Assembly: GCF_017301635.1 (NCBI RefSeq)
Contig: NZ_CP071091.1
Location: 9,664,501 to 9,728,500 of the forward strand
From: Myxococcus landrumus
GTDB taxonomy: Bacteria > Myxococcota > Myxococcia > Myxococcales > Myxococcaceae
Direction of reading: 5' to 3'
DNA length: 64,000 bases
Under the pieces are notes generated by a model. It was not told where the DNA came from. It was given only the letters and a program-made list of their open reading frames with translations, and did no database searches. Positions 8,431 through 17,010 of the stretch are shown here, one piece after another. A program made the translations under genes and the position numbers. How positions within the stretch are numbered: the stretch's first letter is position 1; the number at the start of each line of letters is the position of its first letter.

Positions 8431-8488
8431 CCCCCTGGGCGGTATGGCAGTTGCCACCCAGGGGGAGTTACCGACACGGGGGTGGCAA
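8431..8488 (+). promoter_or_regulatory. Leader with two mutually exclusive hairpins over a ribosome site
   Basis: Two perfect 9-bp inverted repeats overlap: CCCCCTGGG (8431-8439) with CCCAGGGGG (8457-8465), and TTGCCACCC (8451-8459) with GGGTGGCAA (8480-8488). They share 8457-8459, so only one stem can form fully. The second stem would bury the only G-rich stretch in front of the ATG at 8489. This looks like a translational switch or attenuator in the leader of the plus block. Confidence 0.5.
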
Positions 8489-8677
8489 ATGGCGACACCA
8501 GAAGAAATCAAGTCAATCAAGGACTACTGGACGGAGTACTTCGAGCGGAATCCGGACATCAAGCCGGCGCAGGTTCGCCGCATCCTCGGGGGATTCATCG
8601 AAATCCACCGGGAGCAAGGGAGCGATGACGTCGCCGACCCGCTCCAGAAGCTGCTCAATGAACTGACGACGGACTGA
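8489..8677 (+). CDS. Small helical protein, first gene of plus block
   Basis: 62 aa (ATPEEIKSIKDYWTEYFERN...). It has no recognised family; it looks like a compact all-helical, mostly acidic protein. The ATG at 8489 is chosen over longer frames because sequence upstream of it is a structured leader and not protein-like. Its stop overlaps the next start (TGATG). As first gene after the divergent promoter it could be an early regulator, which is inference only. Confidence 0.6.
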   Translation: MATPEEIKSIKDYWTEYFERNPDIKPAQVRRILGGFIEIHREQGSDDVADPLQKLLNELTTD

Positions 8678-8874
8678 TGAAGCGGGCCCCGGTGATGAGC
8701 CGGGGCCATCTCCCTGTGAGCCCAATGACTCCCACCCAGACGCTCGCCGCTGCCAAGGCGCTGCTCGAGTACCAGCAGGCCAGGCCGCACCTGCACTCCG
8801 ACATGGCCGCCACCCGCAGGTTGATTGAGCGGGCGCAGGCTGAAGTTTCGAACCAACAGAAGGTGACACCGTGA
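8677..8874 (+). CDS. Small hypothetical helical protein
   Basis: 65 aa; the last 45 residues (TPTQTLAAAKALLEYQQARPHL...ATRRLIERAQAEV) predict two helices. No family recognised. The start overlaps the preceding stop by one base, and its own stop overlaps the next GTG. The ATGs at codons 7 and 17 are alternative starts. Confidence 0.5.
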   Translation: MKRAPVMSRGHLPVSPMTPTQTLAAAKALLEYQQARPHLHSDMAATRRLIERAQAEVSNQQKVTP

Positions 8875-9302
8875 CAACGAAGAAGAGTGCCAAGGACCAA
8901 CTGGCGCCGGGCCAGATTCGCACCGGGAAGCATGACTTGCGAGTCCTCATTGGCCACCAGGACGCGGATGGCTGGTGGTCCTACTGGAGCTGGCGCATGG
9001 GTAGTTGGCAGGCGCGGCGCGCCCGGAAGGATGGGCACCTCCTCAAGACTCACCCGCATGTCGAGTCGGAGAGAAACTGCATCCCGACCCAGCAAACGGA
9101 CCATGACTGGAAGGCGCTGCACGAAGAGTCGAATGCGCGCTCATCCAAGGTGGTGGAGGAGCGGAGCGCACTCGCGAAGATGTTGTGCGCGTTGTGGACA
9201 GCGCCACGACGCCCCCTCAAAGACGAAGTTGAACTGCGCGTCCCAGTTGAGACGTGGGAGCAAATCGAACCGCTGTTGCGAAAGGTTGGGGTAATCCGAT
9301 GA
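8871..9302 (+). CDS. Hypothetical phage protein
   Basis: 143 aa beginning at GTG 8871 in a 4-bp overlap with the previous gene. An aromatic stretch (DADGWWSYWSWRMGSW) is followed by a basic, helical second half ending in PVETWEQIEPLLRKVG. No recognised domain. Co-transcribed with its neighbours in the early plus block. Confidence 0.55.
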   Translation: MTTKKSAKDQLAPGQIRTGKHDLRVLIGHQDADGWWSYWSWRMGSWQARRARKDGHLLKTHPHVESERNCIPTQQTDHDWKALHEESNARSSKVVEERSALAKMLCALWTAPRRPLKDEVELRVPVETWEQIEPLLRKVGVIR

Positions 9303-9601
9303 CGAAGCCGTGGGAGCAGGAGTGGAGAGCAGAGGGATGTTCGTGGGTTGAGAGAAGGGACGACGTCACGGCTGTTGCCCAAGTGCAGGTGAGCGGGTCT
9401 GCCGATGAGCAGGCAGTCTACAACCGCTTTCTTGCCGCCGCCCCGGACATGGCGAGGGAGCTGAGACACCTGGTGCGATTGATCGAGCCGCTCGAAACCG
9501 AAGGCGGACTCAACGTGCCAGGACTGGCAACGCTCAACGGGGCACGCCGAGCACTCCGCAAGGCCGGGGTGCTGCCGGAGGATGTCAGACGTACCGAGTA
9601 G
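9299..9601 (+). CDS. Hypothetical phage protein
   Basis: 100 aa starting at ATG 9299, which overlaps the previous stop (ATGA). The N-terminus (KPWEQEWRAEGCSWVERRDDVTAVA) is typical of small phage proteins that accompany recombination genes; the C-terminal half is helical. No function can be assigned. Confidence 0.55.
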   Translation: MTKPWEQEWRAEGCSWVERRDDVTAVAQVQVSGSADEQAVYNRFLAAAPDMARELRHLVRLIEPLETEGGLNVPGLATLNGARRALRKAGVLPEDVRRTE

Positions 9602-9623
9602 ACTAGTGGGCCTTGGAGGTTGA

Positions 9624-11021
9624 GTGGCCTGCAACACCTGCGACGCATACGAGGAGCACCCGGAGAGGAGTTGGGTGCTCTGCCTTCGCAAGAGAGGACA
9701 CGTAGGCCGGCACAGGTGGCGAGGCTTCAAGTGGCACGATGACGCGTCTCGCTCACGTGCCAGTCTGTGGAAGATGAAACGCATTGCCCGGCGCACGTCG
9801 GGACACGGGGAAACTATGACCACCGAGACAGCAATCGTCCCGACGCAGCCCAATGGGCTTGCGAGCCAGCGCGCATCTGTCAGTCGCGAGTTGCTCGCCA
9901 TCGACACCGAGCAGCGCAAGGTGCTGGCCGAGTACGTCGCCAAGCACATGGTGAAGGGGCAGGACTTTGGCGTCATTCCCGGCACCGACAAGCCAACGCT
10001 GCTCAAACCGGGCGCTGAGAAGTTGACGGACCTCTTCCGCTGCACGCCCAAGTTCTCCCTCGTCAAGGAGTTCAGCAAGGAGGACTGGGAAGCCGGATTC
10101 TTCAAGTACACCTTCCGCTGCCGACTCATGCAGAGGGACACCGAGGCCGTACTGGCTGAGGGGTTCGGCAGCGCCAACAGCCGCGAGTCCCGCTACCGGT
10201 GGCGAAGCGCGAAGCGCGTCTGCCCCGAGTGCAGCAAGTCGGATGCGCTCAACAAGTCGAAACCGCCGCGCGAGGGCTACTACTGCTGGGACAAGAAGGG
10301 TGGATGTGGCGCCCAGTTCGCTGCGAATGACAAGCGAATCACTGAGCAGGTGCTTGGGCGCGTCGAGAACATCGACATCGCTGACCTCGACAACACCATT
10401 CTCAAGATGGCGAAGAAGCGGGCCCTGGTGGATGGTGCCATTGCGCTGGCACGGTGCTCGGACATGTTTACTCAGGACGTCGAGGACCTGATGGACATGG
10501 CCACCGAGGGCGACGAGCCTGCACCCAAGGCTGCGCCTCCGGCACGTGAGCCGCCGAAGGCCGAAGTCCTCCCGCCCGAGCAGCCGGTGCAACGCAAGAC
10601 GAAGCAGGCCGAGGTGACGAACTTCGAGAAGCAGGGGGCGTCGGGGTTCGGCACTCAGCGGGACTACGTCAACCACCCGCCGACCCCTGCCGAAATCGTG
10701 GAAGACGTTGCCGCCCGGGCGAAGCAGGGGCGACTCACTGCCGAGCAGAAGGCCAAGGCCGACCAGGTGGCGAAGGCACTAGGTGGCACGGTGGAGACCG
10801 ACGCTCCGCAGTCGGCTGATGACATCGCCTCGATGATTGTCGCCGAGTCCGAAGTCGTCGAGGCCAGTGAGGACTTCGGTCGACTTGCTGCCAGGGCGAA
10901 GTTGCTGCCAGTCGGGACGAACGCCCGAAAGAAGGTGTCGGCTGCGCTCAAGGCTGCGGCTGCACGACTGGGCATCCAAGAGGGAAAAGCGAAGCCGGCG
11001 CGCCAGCCGGGGGAGGACTGA
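9624..11021 (+). CDS. Possible phage ssDNA-annealing/recombination protein with zinc ribbons
   Basis: 465 aa from GTG 9624, which has GGAGG 5 bp upstream. Residues 1-45 have C-x2-C..C..H..H spacing. From MTTETAIVP (about residue 65) the core reads VLAEYVAKHMVKGQDFGVIPGTDKPTLLKPGAEKL, a zinc ribbon CPECSK...GYYCWDKKGGCG, and LKMAKKRALVDGAIALARCSDMFTQDVEDL. The last motif resembles annealing-type phage recombinases (ERF/Rad52-like) by memory. A Pro/Ala/Lys-rich linker precedes a short helical C-terminus. A DNA-replication-associated recombination role is plausible but unproven. An internal start at MTTET is an alternative. Confidence 0.55.
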   Translation: MACNTCDAYEEHPERSWVLCLRKRGHVGRHRWRGFKWHDDASRSRASLWKMKRIARRTSGHGETMTTETAIVPTQPNGLASQRASVSRELLAIDTEQRKVLAEYVAKHMVKGQDFGVIPGTDKPTLLKPGAEKLTDLFRCTPKFSLVKEFSKEDWEAGFFKYTFRCRLMQRDTEAVLAEGFGSANSRESRYRWRSAKRVCPECSKSDALNKSKPPREGYYCWDKKGGCGAQFAANDKRITEQVLGRVENIDIADLDNTILKMAKKRALVDGAIALARCSDMFTQDVEDLMDMATEGDEPAPKAAPPAREPPKAEVLPPEQPVQRKTKQAEVTNFEKQGASGFGTQRDYVNHPPTPAEIVEDVAARAKQGRLTAEQKAKADQVAKALGGTVETDAPQSADDIASMIVAESEVVEASEDFGRLAARAKLLPVGTNARKKVSAALKAAAARLGIQEGKAKPARQPGED

Positions 11022-11024
11022 GCC

Positions 11025-11378
11025 ATGGCTGAGAATCGCGCGCTGGTTGCTGTGACACCGGATGACCGGTGGGTGTTCTTGGGCTGGAAGGGCGGCGCAG
11101 TTGAGTACGAAGTCAGCGAGGTCGGGCAGGACCTTGCCGACAACATCGAGTTCCCGTCGCCCATGCCCTACGGGCTGAGCGTCATGGACTTCGCGGTCGG
11201 CTACACACACTCGCCCGGCACGCCGGACAGCCCGGATGAGGGCGGCCACGCGTATGCCCGCGAAGTCACGGCGCGCCGGCCCACGCCCGATGAGCTGGCG
11301 GCACTGCTGACGGATGGTCCGGAGGCGCTCCACGCGCTCTGGGGTGACGTCACCTCGACGTGGCCACCAGAGCCCTGA
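11025..11378 (+). CDS. Hypothetical phage protein
   Basis: 117 aa, acidic, ATG 11025 just after the preceding stop. Beta-rich start (RALVAVTPDDRWVFLGWKGGAVEYEV) and a helical end (TPDELAALLTDGPEALHALWGDV). No family recognised. Confidence 0.5.
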   Translation: MAENRALVAVTPDDRWVFLGWKGGAVEYEVSEVGQDLADNIEFPSPMPYGLSVMDFAVGYTHSPGTPDSPDEGGHAYAREVTARRPTPDELAALLTDGPEALHALWGDVTSTWPPEP

Positions 11379-11509
11379 GCATCGCTCCCCGTGCCCGTCC
11401 GGGCGGGGCCCTTCACGGCGCAGTACACCGCGCCCGCCGACTGCCACGGGTTTCACCCCCGGCACGTGGCTGTCGGTTCTCTACGCAGTCCAACCCAGAG
11501 GAGCCAGTC

Positions 11510-11908
11510 ATGTACATCCAAATGGTGAATCCGTACGACAACATTGCTCGCCCCAATTGCCGGACGATTCGGCAGCTCGAGTACGCGGACTTCGAGGAGA
11601 AGGGCCGCGAGAATCTCATGAAGTCGGCCGAGTTTGGCAGACAGGAAGCGGCGAAACTCGCGAAGCGCTCGAAGAAGAAGTCTCAGGCACTCAAGGAGCA
11701 GGCTGCGGAGCTCGAAGCCAAGGCCGTCTCGCCGGCGCGGTTCGTCTGGCGCATCCTCTTGAAGGGGTTCGCCGAGTGGACGTGGGTTGGCACGGCCGCG
11801 TCAGCAGAAGGGCGGCGCTACTACGGAGCCGGTTCGTCTGGCGCGTTCTCTGTCGTGGAGGCCATCCGCCCCGCCCTCGAGGATGAGCCCAACGGATTCA
11901 AAGACTGA
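11510..11908 (+). CDS. Hypothetical Lys-rich phage protein
   Basis: 132 aa from ATG 11510, preceded by GAGGAG. The middle is a charged helix (EFGRQEAAKLAKRSKKKSQALKEQAAELEAKA), likely coiled coil. Not recognised. The 130 bp before it shows no other gene. Confidence 0.5.
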   Translation: MYIQMVNPYDNIARPNCRTIRQLEYADFEEKGRENLMKSAEFGRQEAAKLAKRSKKKSQALKEQAAELEAKAVSPARFVWRILLKGFAEWTWVGTAASAEGRRYYGAGSSGAFSVVEAIRPALEDEPNGFKD

Positions 11909-11964
11909 CGCAGGGCAACACGACGCGAATCACGCATCACCACCGCAGCAGAAAGGAAAGAGAC

Positions 11965-12276
11965 ATGGCCACGAAGAAGCAGACTCAGAATCGGAAGGTT
12001 GTTGTCGTCGCGAAGCCCGTTGGCAGCAATTGGGCGCGCGTCATGTACGGGACGCTTGTCGAGCACGACCTCGCGAGCGGCACCGCAGTGCTCGAGGGCG
12101 CCCGTCAGGCTCTGTTCTACGGCCGCGAGTCCGGTGGCGAGGTCGGCCTGGCCGCCGTCGGACCGAGCAAGGACAGCCGGCTGTCGCCCGTTGCGCCTGG
12201 CCGGAGTGAACTCGCCGGTGTGGTGCTGGTGACGGATGCGACGCCGGAGGCTGTGACGGCGTGGAGCCGCGCGTGA
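11965..12276 (+). CDS. Small protein resembling DUF6948
   Basis: 103 aa with an AAAGGAAAG ribosome site. The pattern GTAVLEGARQALFYGRESGG-EVGLAAVGP-KDSRLSPV...VVLVTDATPEAV matches, from memory, a small phage family that modifies nothing known (DUF6948-like). Its stop overlaps the start of the (Gly-X)n gene, so the two are translationally coupled. Confidence 0.5.
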   Translation: MATKKQTQNRKVVVVAKPVGSNWARVMYGTLVEHDLASGTAVLEGARQALFYGRESGGEVGLAAVGPSKDSRLSPVAPGRSELAGVVLVTDATPEAVTAWSRA

Positions 12277-12464
12277 GCACGCTGAACAACGGGTACGGGT
12301 CCGGGTACGGGGACGGGTACGGGTACGGGTCCGGGTACGGGGACGGGTCCGGGGACGGGTCCGGGTACGGGGACGGGTCCGGGTCCGGGGACGGGTACGG
12401 GGACGGGTCCGGGGACGGGTCCGGGTACGGGGACGGGTACGGGTACGGGGACGGGTACGAATAG
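12273..12464 (+). CDS. (Gly-X)28 low-complexity protein
   Basis: 63 aa. After STLNN the protein is 28 uninterrupted Gly-X dipeptides with X = Tyr, Ser or Asp, then a final Glu. The GTG at 12273 is chosen because it overlaps the previous stop (GTGA). No signal peptide. Such Gly/Tyr/Ser/Asp strings are disordered and could drive assembly or phase separation; no function is known to me. Every Gly codon is GGG and each dipeptide is one hexamer, so the gene is effectively a microsatellite. Confidence 0.65.
   Translation: MSTLNNGYGSGYGDGYGYGSGYGDGSGDGSGYGDGSGSGDGYGDGSGDGSGYGDGYGYGDGYE
12291..12458 (+). repeat. 28 tandem hexamers GGG(T/G)(A/C)C
   Basis: 168 bp made only of the hexamers GGGTAC, GGGTCC and GGGGAC, 28 copies in phase with the reading frame. 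Slippage would add or remove whole Gly-X units without frameshift. The other strand would read Pro-Val/Pro-Gly. Confidence 0.9.
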
Positions 12465-12536
12465 TCCGCTTACTCGCGCGTGGTCGGCGCATAGCAGGCC
12501 GACCACGCATTCAATGCGTCGCGCCGAGGTGTCACC

Positions 12537-12812
12537 ATGTTTGTTAAGGCAATTGGATGTCTTTTCGTCGGCCTGCTCACCATGGTGGCCACCACGCTGA
12601 CGGCACGACTGTGTGTACTGCTTGCCGGTGGCGTTATGGCGCCAGTGGGTGCGGGGATGATTGTTGCCGTCTCATGGTTCTGCGGGGCGCTCGCATGCGT
12701 CGCGTGTGCAGACAAAACGCGCGTGTCTGACTGGAAACTGCCGGAAGCGAAGTTGAAGTGGCCACACCTTGGCTGGCCGCGAAAGGAGAGGCGCCATGAC
12801 GACGTGCGATGA
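12537..12812 (+). CDS. Small two-helix membrane protein
   Basis: 91 aa. Two hydrophobic segments (about 5-30 and 33-58, [12 protein letters not shown] and [19 protein letters not shown]) followed by a Lys/Trp-rich tail. It could be holin-like, but it is in the early block, far from the lysis-type genes. The next gene starts 17 bp inside it. Confidence 0.5.
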   Translation: MFVKAIGCLFVGLLTMVATTLTARLCVLLAGGVMAPVGAGMIVAVSWFCGALACVACADKTRVSDWKLPEAKLKWPHLGWPRKERRHDDVR

Positions 12813-14643
12813 CAAGCCGCAGCACGAGCAGGACTACGAAACGTTGTCGAAGTTGCTGAACAAAGCCGAGAACAGCGAGGAAGAGGTCATTGGAGTGACG
12901 GGCTATGCCGCGAACCTCGCTTGGCCAGCCCTCATCCACCTCCGCGACGAAGCGGCCAAGGTGCCAGGGCTGGTGGCCGACAACGCGACGCTGAGCGACG
13001 CACTTCGCAGCGCCTGTGACTCGCTTGTCTCTGCCGGACACCACGAACTCGCCAACAAGTGGCGGGAGGCATTCTCCCGCAGCGGCCACGGCGCCGCCCT
13101 GTTGGAGCGCCTCGCCAAGGCCGAGTCCGAGCGCGACGCTGTCCGGCAAGAGAGGGACGAAGCGCGGGAGGCGTTCCAAGGTATGACGGAGAGCCGTGAC
13201 GCCGCCGTCCTGTCCGAGACGAAGGCATGGGCGAAGCTCCGCGAGGAAAAGGCCACCCTCCGCGAGCGCGTGGCCACGCTGGAGCGGGATGCACTGCACG
13301 AGGCGGCAATCCACGAGGACTGCATGCGAGAGGAGCACGCCAAAGCGGAGGCTGCCTATGCGCGAGGGCTCGCTGTCCATGCGGATGCAGCCAACGCCGC
13401 CGAGGCGCGCGTGAAGGAGTTGGAGGCGCTGTTGAGCCGTGCTGCCACAGCGCTTCCTGCCAGTCCGCTCTCTTCCGAACTGATTGCGGCCCTCTCCACC
13501 CAGCCCCCGCCCGCCCCGGCGCAGGGCCCCCAGACCGCCGCACCATCGCTGGTGGAGATGCAGAAGAGGGCGGAGTCGTTCGCCAAGTACCACGCCGAGC
13601 ACGCGGCCTACCGTGGCGCGTCGCAGGAGTTCCACGAGCGCGCGACGTCGTTCCTGCGTACGGTGGTCCCGGACGTGGCGGCGCTGTCCACCCGAGACAT
13701 CACCCCCACCCCGCCCGCGCTGGTGGTGAAGTGCAAGCACTGCCAGGGGAAGGGCTTCGACGCCGACACCGACGAAGAGGGCGGCGCCCAGAGCGAGCGG
13801 CGCTGGGCCTGCTCGCGGTGCAAGGGGTCCGGCCAGGAACCCGCTGCAACTTCGCCCGCGCTGGTGGAGGCGCTCGCGCCGCTGGTGCCCATCATGGAGG
13901 AGGCGTTGAGGCGCTACCCGGCGGGGATGCTCGCCCTCTACTCCCACGCGTCCGAGACGCGCGCCATTCTCGCCGCCTACCACGCGGCACGGGCCGCGAT
14001 TCCTCCCGCCGTGGCGCCTGCGTTGGTGGAGGCGGTGGGGAAGGTGCTCGAGGCCCACAGGCGAGTGCTCGACGCCACGGTTGAGGAAGAGGATGCGAGC
14101 GTCATGGCGCGCCACATGGCGATGCGCGAGCTGCGCGCCGCCTACGACGCCGCGAAGGGCGGGGAGGCAGTGCCGAACACCCTCGCGCTTGAGGCCTTGG
14201 CTCACAGCCATGGCTGGCGTGGTGCGGATGACGTCCACGGACTCACCACGTGGCTGTCTGGACGATTGGAGGACGCCGCGAAGTACCGGGCGGCGATGCA
14301 GGTGCTTCGCGACTTGGACGCCCACCTGGACTTCGACGAACCATGGGATGCAGGAGACCTCATCGAGAACCCGAGCGGCATCAACGCGGTGTTCGAGCGC
14401 GTCCGGCTGGTACTTGGTGGCGCCATTCCAACGCCCGCGACGCTGGACAAGGCGCGGGTGGTGGAGGTGCTGGAGAGCCATCTCGGCCCCCAGTTGGTGC
14501 GTGCCATCCTTCGTGACCTCGGCCTCACCCTCGACACGCCCACGTCCGGGCAGGAGGTGGACCCTCTCGTGTGCCGTGACTGCGGTCGCACCAAGGGCGC
14601 CGGGCACGACCCGAAGTGCGAGTTTGGCGGAGGCAGGTCATGA
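12796..14643 (+). CDS. Large coiled-coil protein with DnaJ-type zinc motif
   Basis: 615 aa from ATG 12796, with AAAGGAG upstream. Residues about 85-220 form a long charged coiled coil (LAKAESERDAVRQERDEAREAF, AKLREEKATLRERVATLERD). Around 310-350 two CxxCxGxG motifs (CKHCQGKGFD...CSRCKGSGQE) form a DnaJ-like zinc centre. A last CRDCGRTKGAGHDPKC sits near the C-terminus. The same zinc motif recurs in the prophage protein at 58155-58571. Function unknown; a scaffolding role is inferred. Confidence 0.55.
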   Translation: MTTCDDKPQHEQDYETLSKLLNKAENSEEEVIGVTGYAANLAWPALIHLRDEAAKVPGLVADNATLSDALRSACDSLVSAGHHELANKWREAFSRSGHGAALLERLAKAESERDAVRQERDEAREAFQGMTESRDAAVLSETKAWAKLREEKATLRERVATLERDALHEAAIHEDCMREEHAKAEAAYARGLAVHADAANAAEARVKELEALLSRAATALPASPLSSELIAALSTQPPPAPAQGPQTAAPSLVEMQKRAESFAKYHAEHAAYRGASQEFHERATSFLRTVVPDVAALSTRDITPTPPALVVKCKHCQGKGFDADTDEEGGAQSERRWACSRCKGSGQEPAATSPALVEALAPLVPIMEEALRRYPAGMLALYSHASETRAILAAYHAARAAIPPAVAPALVEAVGKVLEAHRRVLDATVEEEDASVMARHMAMRELRAAYDAAKGGEAVPNTLALEALAHSHGWRGADDVHGLTTWLSGRLEDAAKYRAAMQVLRDLDAHLDFDEPWDAGDLIENPSGINAVFERVRLVLGGAIPTPATLDKARVVEVLESHLGPQLVRAILRDLGLTLDTPTSGQEVDPLVCRDCGRTKGAGHDPKCEFGGGRS

Positions 14644-15698
14644 AGACATTCACCCTCGCGGAAGTCGAGGCTGCTGTGCAAGCCATCTACGCCGAAGCCT
14701 TTCCCACCTCTGGGACCATTTCGGGAGCCACCTATACGGACGGGGCCCGGGAAGTGATGGTGAGACTCGGCATCCCAACGGCAGGACTGGAGCGACACCG
14801 CCAGCGCCTGCCGACGCCCGCGCCGAAGGGCGACAGGCCACTCACACCTGATGAGGCGCAGGCGGAGCTGATTCGGCTCTTTGGCGAGGCTGGCGGGACC
14901 ATCCGGCTGGACACGAGCAAGATGCGTGCGCGACTGGCGACGGCCGTGCCGGAGGTCCCGGCGCTCAAGGCCGAGACGCACTACCGCTGCGCCGACCCCG
15001 ACTGCGAGGCGCCCGAGCGACCGGCGCCGAAGGACCCGACCGACCCCGACTGGGTGGAGGGCTACGTCGTAGACACGGAGGGCGCTGAGCGGCTGACGAT
15101 GCGCTGTGCGACTCCGGGATGCAGGAGCACGGCAACTTTCACGGGTCCAGACCGGCACAAAGCAGCGTCGCGCCTTGGCTGGACTATGCCGGTCGGTGGT
15201 GTCGTCTACTGCCGAGGTCCACATGCGAACCGGTTGGCGACAGTGGCGCAGGCACCCGAGGCCGCCGCGCCCGAGGTGGTGTGGGAGGGTGAAGGGGTGC
15301 GCGTCTCGAAGCATCCCGACTCACCCCCCGGAGACTACATGGTCAGCTATCCAGGGCGCATCGGAGAGGGAGGAGCGCTGGTCATCCTCGCCCGCGCGCT
15401 GGCCGAGGCGAAGCAAGAGGCGGAACCTGTCATCCACGCCCTGCGCCAGTACCAGCACCGCGACGAGCATCGCCTGACTGAAACCGTTGCGCGACTGGTT
15501 GGCGAACGGCTGGCTCTCTCGGATTCGGCATGGAAGAATGGAGCCGAGTCCATGCGCGAGCGGGCGGCGGACTTCGTTCTGGACACGTCCATCCCCATCC
15601 CCATCGACTTTTGGCAGGGGACGAAGAAGGGGCTGGTGGCCGAATTCGCCAAACGCCTTGCGGAGCGAATCCGCGCCCTGTCGCTGGAGGGGGAGTGA
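14640..15698 (+). CDS. Hypothetical protein with Cys pairs
   Basis: 352 aa from ATG 14640 in ATGA overlap. The centre has CADPDCEAP...CATPGCRSTATF, a likely zinc ribbon, and the C-terminal third is helical (AREL-like ETVARLVGERLALSD...FAKRLAERIRAL). No family recognised. Confidence 0.5.
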   Translation: MKTFTLAEVEAAVQAIYAEAFPTSGTISGATYTDGAREVMVRLGIPTAGLERHRQRLPTPAPKGDRPLTPDEAQAELIRLFGEAGGTIRLDTSKMRARLATAVPEVPALKAETHYRCADPDCEAPERPAPKDPTDPDWVEGYVVDTEGAERLTMRCATPGCRSTATFTGPDRHKAASRLGWTMPVGGVVYCRGPHANRLATVAQAPEAAAPEVVWEGEGVRVSKHPDSPPGDYMVSYPGRIGEGGALVILARALAEAKQEAEPVIHALRQYQHRDEHRLTETVARLVGERLALSDSAWKNGAESMRERAADFVLDTSIPIPIDFWQGTKKGLVAEFAKRLAERIRALSLEGE

Positions 15699-15835
15699 AA
15701 CGCGCGGTGCTGCTGGGAATCCTATCCTGTGTCCTCTGGGTGCTGTGTGGATGGGCACTGGCACACGAGAAGACAGCCTACACAAGACATGAGGCCGTGC
15801 GCTGTCCCGTGCGGCCGGAGGACTTCAGGCGATGA
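15695..15835 (+). CDS. Tiny single-span membrane protein
   Basis: 46 aa. GTG 15695 overlaps the previous stop and the own stop overlaps the next ATG. A hydrophobic span (AVLLGILSCVLWVLCGWALA) is followed by a short polar tail. Too short for most gene finders but tightly embedded in the operon. Confidence 0.55.
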   Translation: MKRAVLLGILSCVLWVLCGWALAHEKTAYTRHEAVRCPVRPEDFRR

Positions 15836-16032
15836 CGTTCGAGTTTGGGGACAAAGACAAGACACCTCTCGACGATGTGCCAGACGGCATCCAGGTGTGG
15901 AAGGCGTACGACCACAAGGACAAGTGCGCTCGTCTCGTCTTCTACACCGGCCGCTGGGAAGTTGGATTTGACCGAGACGAAGTGACCGACCTGCGGGACG
16001 CACTGAGCCAGTGGCTCAAGGAGACGAGATGA
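15832..16032 (+). CDS. Small hypothetical acidic protein
   Basis: 66 aa (TFEFGDKDKTPLDDVPDGIQVWKAYDH...), ATGA-coupled on both sides. Beta strands followed by a C-terminal helix. No family recognised. Confidence 0.5.
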   Translation: MTFEFGDKDKTPLDDVPDGIQVWKAYDHKDKCARLVFYTGRWEVGFDRDEVTDLRDALSQWLKETR

Positions 16033-16325
16033 GCGACATGCAGACGTACATCATCAGCGAGAGTGAGTACCCGGACGAGGGTTGCTACCTGATTGAGGCG
16101 CCGAGTAAGGAGGATGCCGTCAAGCAGTGGCTGGAGGAGACCGGCACGAAGCCGGGCGAGGAACCGGAGTTGAGCGTGGCCGTGGCGACTCCTCTGCTTC
16201 TTGCCCTCCATGCCGCTGACGACGCGCGGGAAGCGGCCAATGCCACGTACGAGGCCATCCGCAAGATGGTGGATGTCGAGTCGGCAGGGGCGAAGGCCCG
16301 CAGACGGCAGACAGCAGCGGCGTGA
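16029..16325 (+). CDS. Small hypothetical acidic helical protein
   Basis: 98 aa from ATG 16029 (overlap ATGA). Opening YIISESEYPDEGCYLIEAPSKEDAVKQWLEE has the strand-helix pattern of small phage proteins. The basic tail ARRRQ is notable. Function unknown. Confidence 0.5.
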   Translation: MSDMQTYIISESEYPDEGCYLIEAPSKEDAVKQWLEETGTKPGEEPELSVAVATPLLLALHAADDAREAANATYEAIRKMVDVESAGAKARRRQTAAA

Positions 16326-16346
16326 CTGACCAAGTGCGAGGGCGAA

Positions 16347-16565
16347 ATGACGCACTACCCATGTGATTTCTGCGGCACGCTGCTGGCCGTTGAACCGGCG
16401 TCTATGCCTGGGCCAAGGTGCAAACTCTGGTGTGACGCAGACTGCGCCGACGCGTGGGAGGCTGTCAGCCCGCTGCGGCGCGAAGGCTGGGTCAAGGTTG
16501 AAGACTTGGACCCAATGCTCGTGGCCGAAATCAAGGCCAGCCTGGGTAACGGGGCGAAGGCGTAG
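16347..16565 (+). CDS. Small zinc-finger protein
   Basis: 72 aa. HYPCDFCGTLL...CKLWCDADCADAW gives four or five Cys in treble-clef-like spacing, so zinc binding is likely. The rest is a short helical tail. A small regulatory or nucleic-acid-binding role is possible. Confidence 0.55.
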   Translation: MTHYPCDFCGTLLAVEPASMPGPRCKLWCDADCADAWEAVSPLRREGWVKVEDLDPMLVAEIKASLGNGAKA

Positions 16566-16570
16566 CGCCT

Positions 16571-16762
16571 ATGGCACTGCCGCGCCTCCGAGACTGGTCC
16601 ATGCGCCCTCCTGCCGTGTGGGAGGTGCGAAACATCAAGGCCATCTGGATGAGGCAGGCGCGGCGCGGCCCACCACGAGGAAAACGTCGAAGGCCATTCG
16701 TGCATGGGGCCTTTGACGCGAGCCTCTTCCGTCCGTACAACAAACCTGGAGGGATTCGGTGA
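16571..16762 (+). CDS. Small basic protein, paralogue of next gene
   Basis: 63 aa, Arg-rich. The segment PPAVWEVRNIKAIWMRQ resembles APWEVRNREAMDEWRNR in the following protein, suggesting a short duplication. GTGA overlap with the next gene. Confidence 0.45.
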   Translation: MALPRLRDWSMRPPAVWEVRNIKAIWMRQARRGPPRGKRRRPFVHGAFDASLFRPYNKPGGIR

Positions 16763-17010
16763 GTCGCCCACTTGCGCCCTGGGAAGTCCGTAACCGGGAG
16801 GCCATGGACGAGTGGCGCAACCGGATGCCGCATGAGCGCGCCGAGACGCGCGACTACCACGCGCGGATGCGGCTCGGGTGGGGCCCCTTCCTCACTTGCA
16901 TCCAATGGCGCGGGCGCGGCTCGCAGTGCGGCGGGCCGCTGGGCCATGGCGTCGTGCACGTCAGTGGGCAGGGCGCTCCGTTGCTTTGCGAGCGGCACCG
17001 GCGTGGCTAG
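16759..17010 (+). CDS. Small protein with Cys/His cluster
   Basis: 83 aa from GTG 16759. After the WEVRN motif the C-terminus FLTCIQWRGRGSQCGG...LLCERHRRG looks metal-binding and resembles small HNH-like or treble-clef phage proteins. Its 3' end overlaps the convergent gene at 17007 by 4 bp, closing the plus block. Confidence 0.5.
   Translation: MSRPLAPWEVRNREAMDEWRNRMPHERAETRDYHARMRLGWGPFLTCIQWRGRGSQCGGPLGHGVVHVSGQGAPLLCERHRRG

Noticed and set aside
12291-12458. Tandem repeats as a CRISPR array
   Set aside because: Hexamers without spacers, inside a reading frame.
12634-14607. 657-codon frame opposite the coiled-coil gene
   Set aside because: Mirror frame of a real gene with HRG/VEG-rich composition; no domain.
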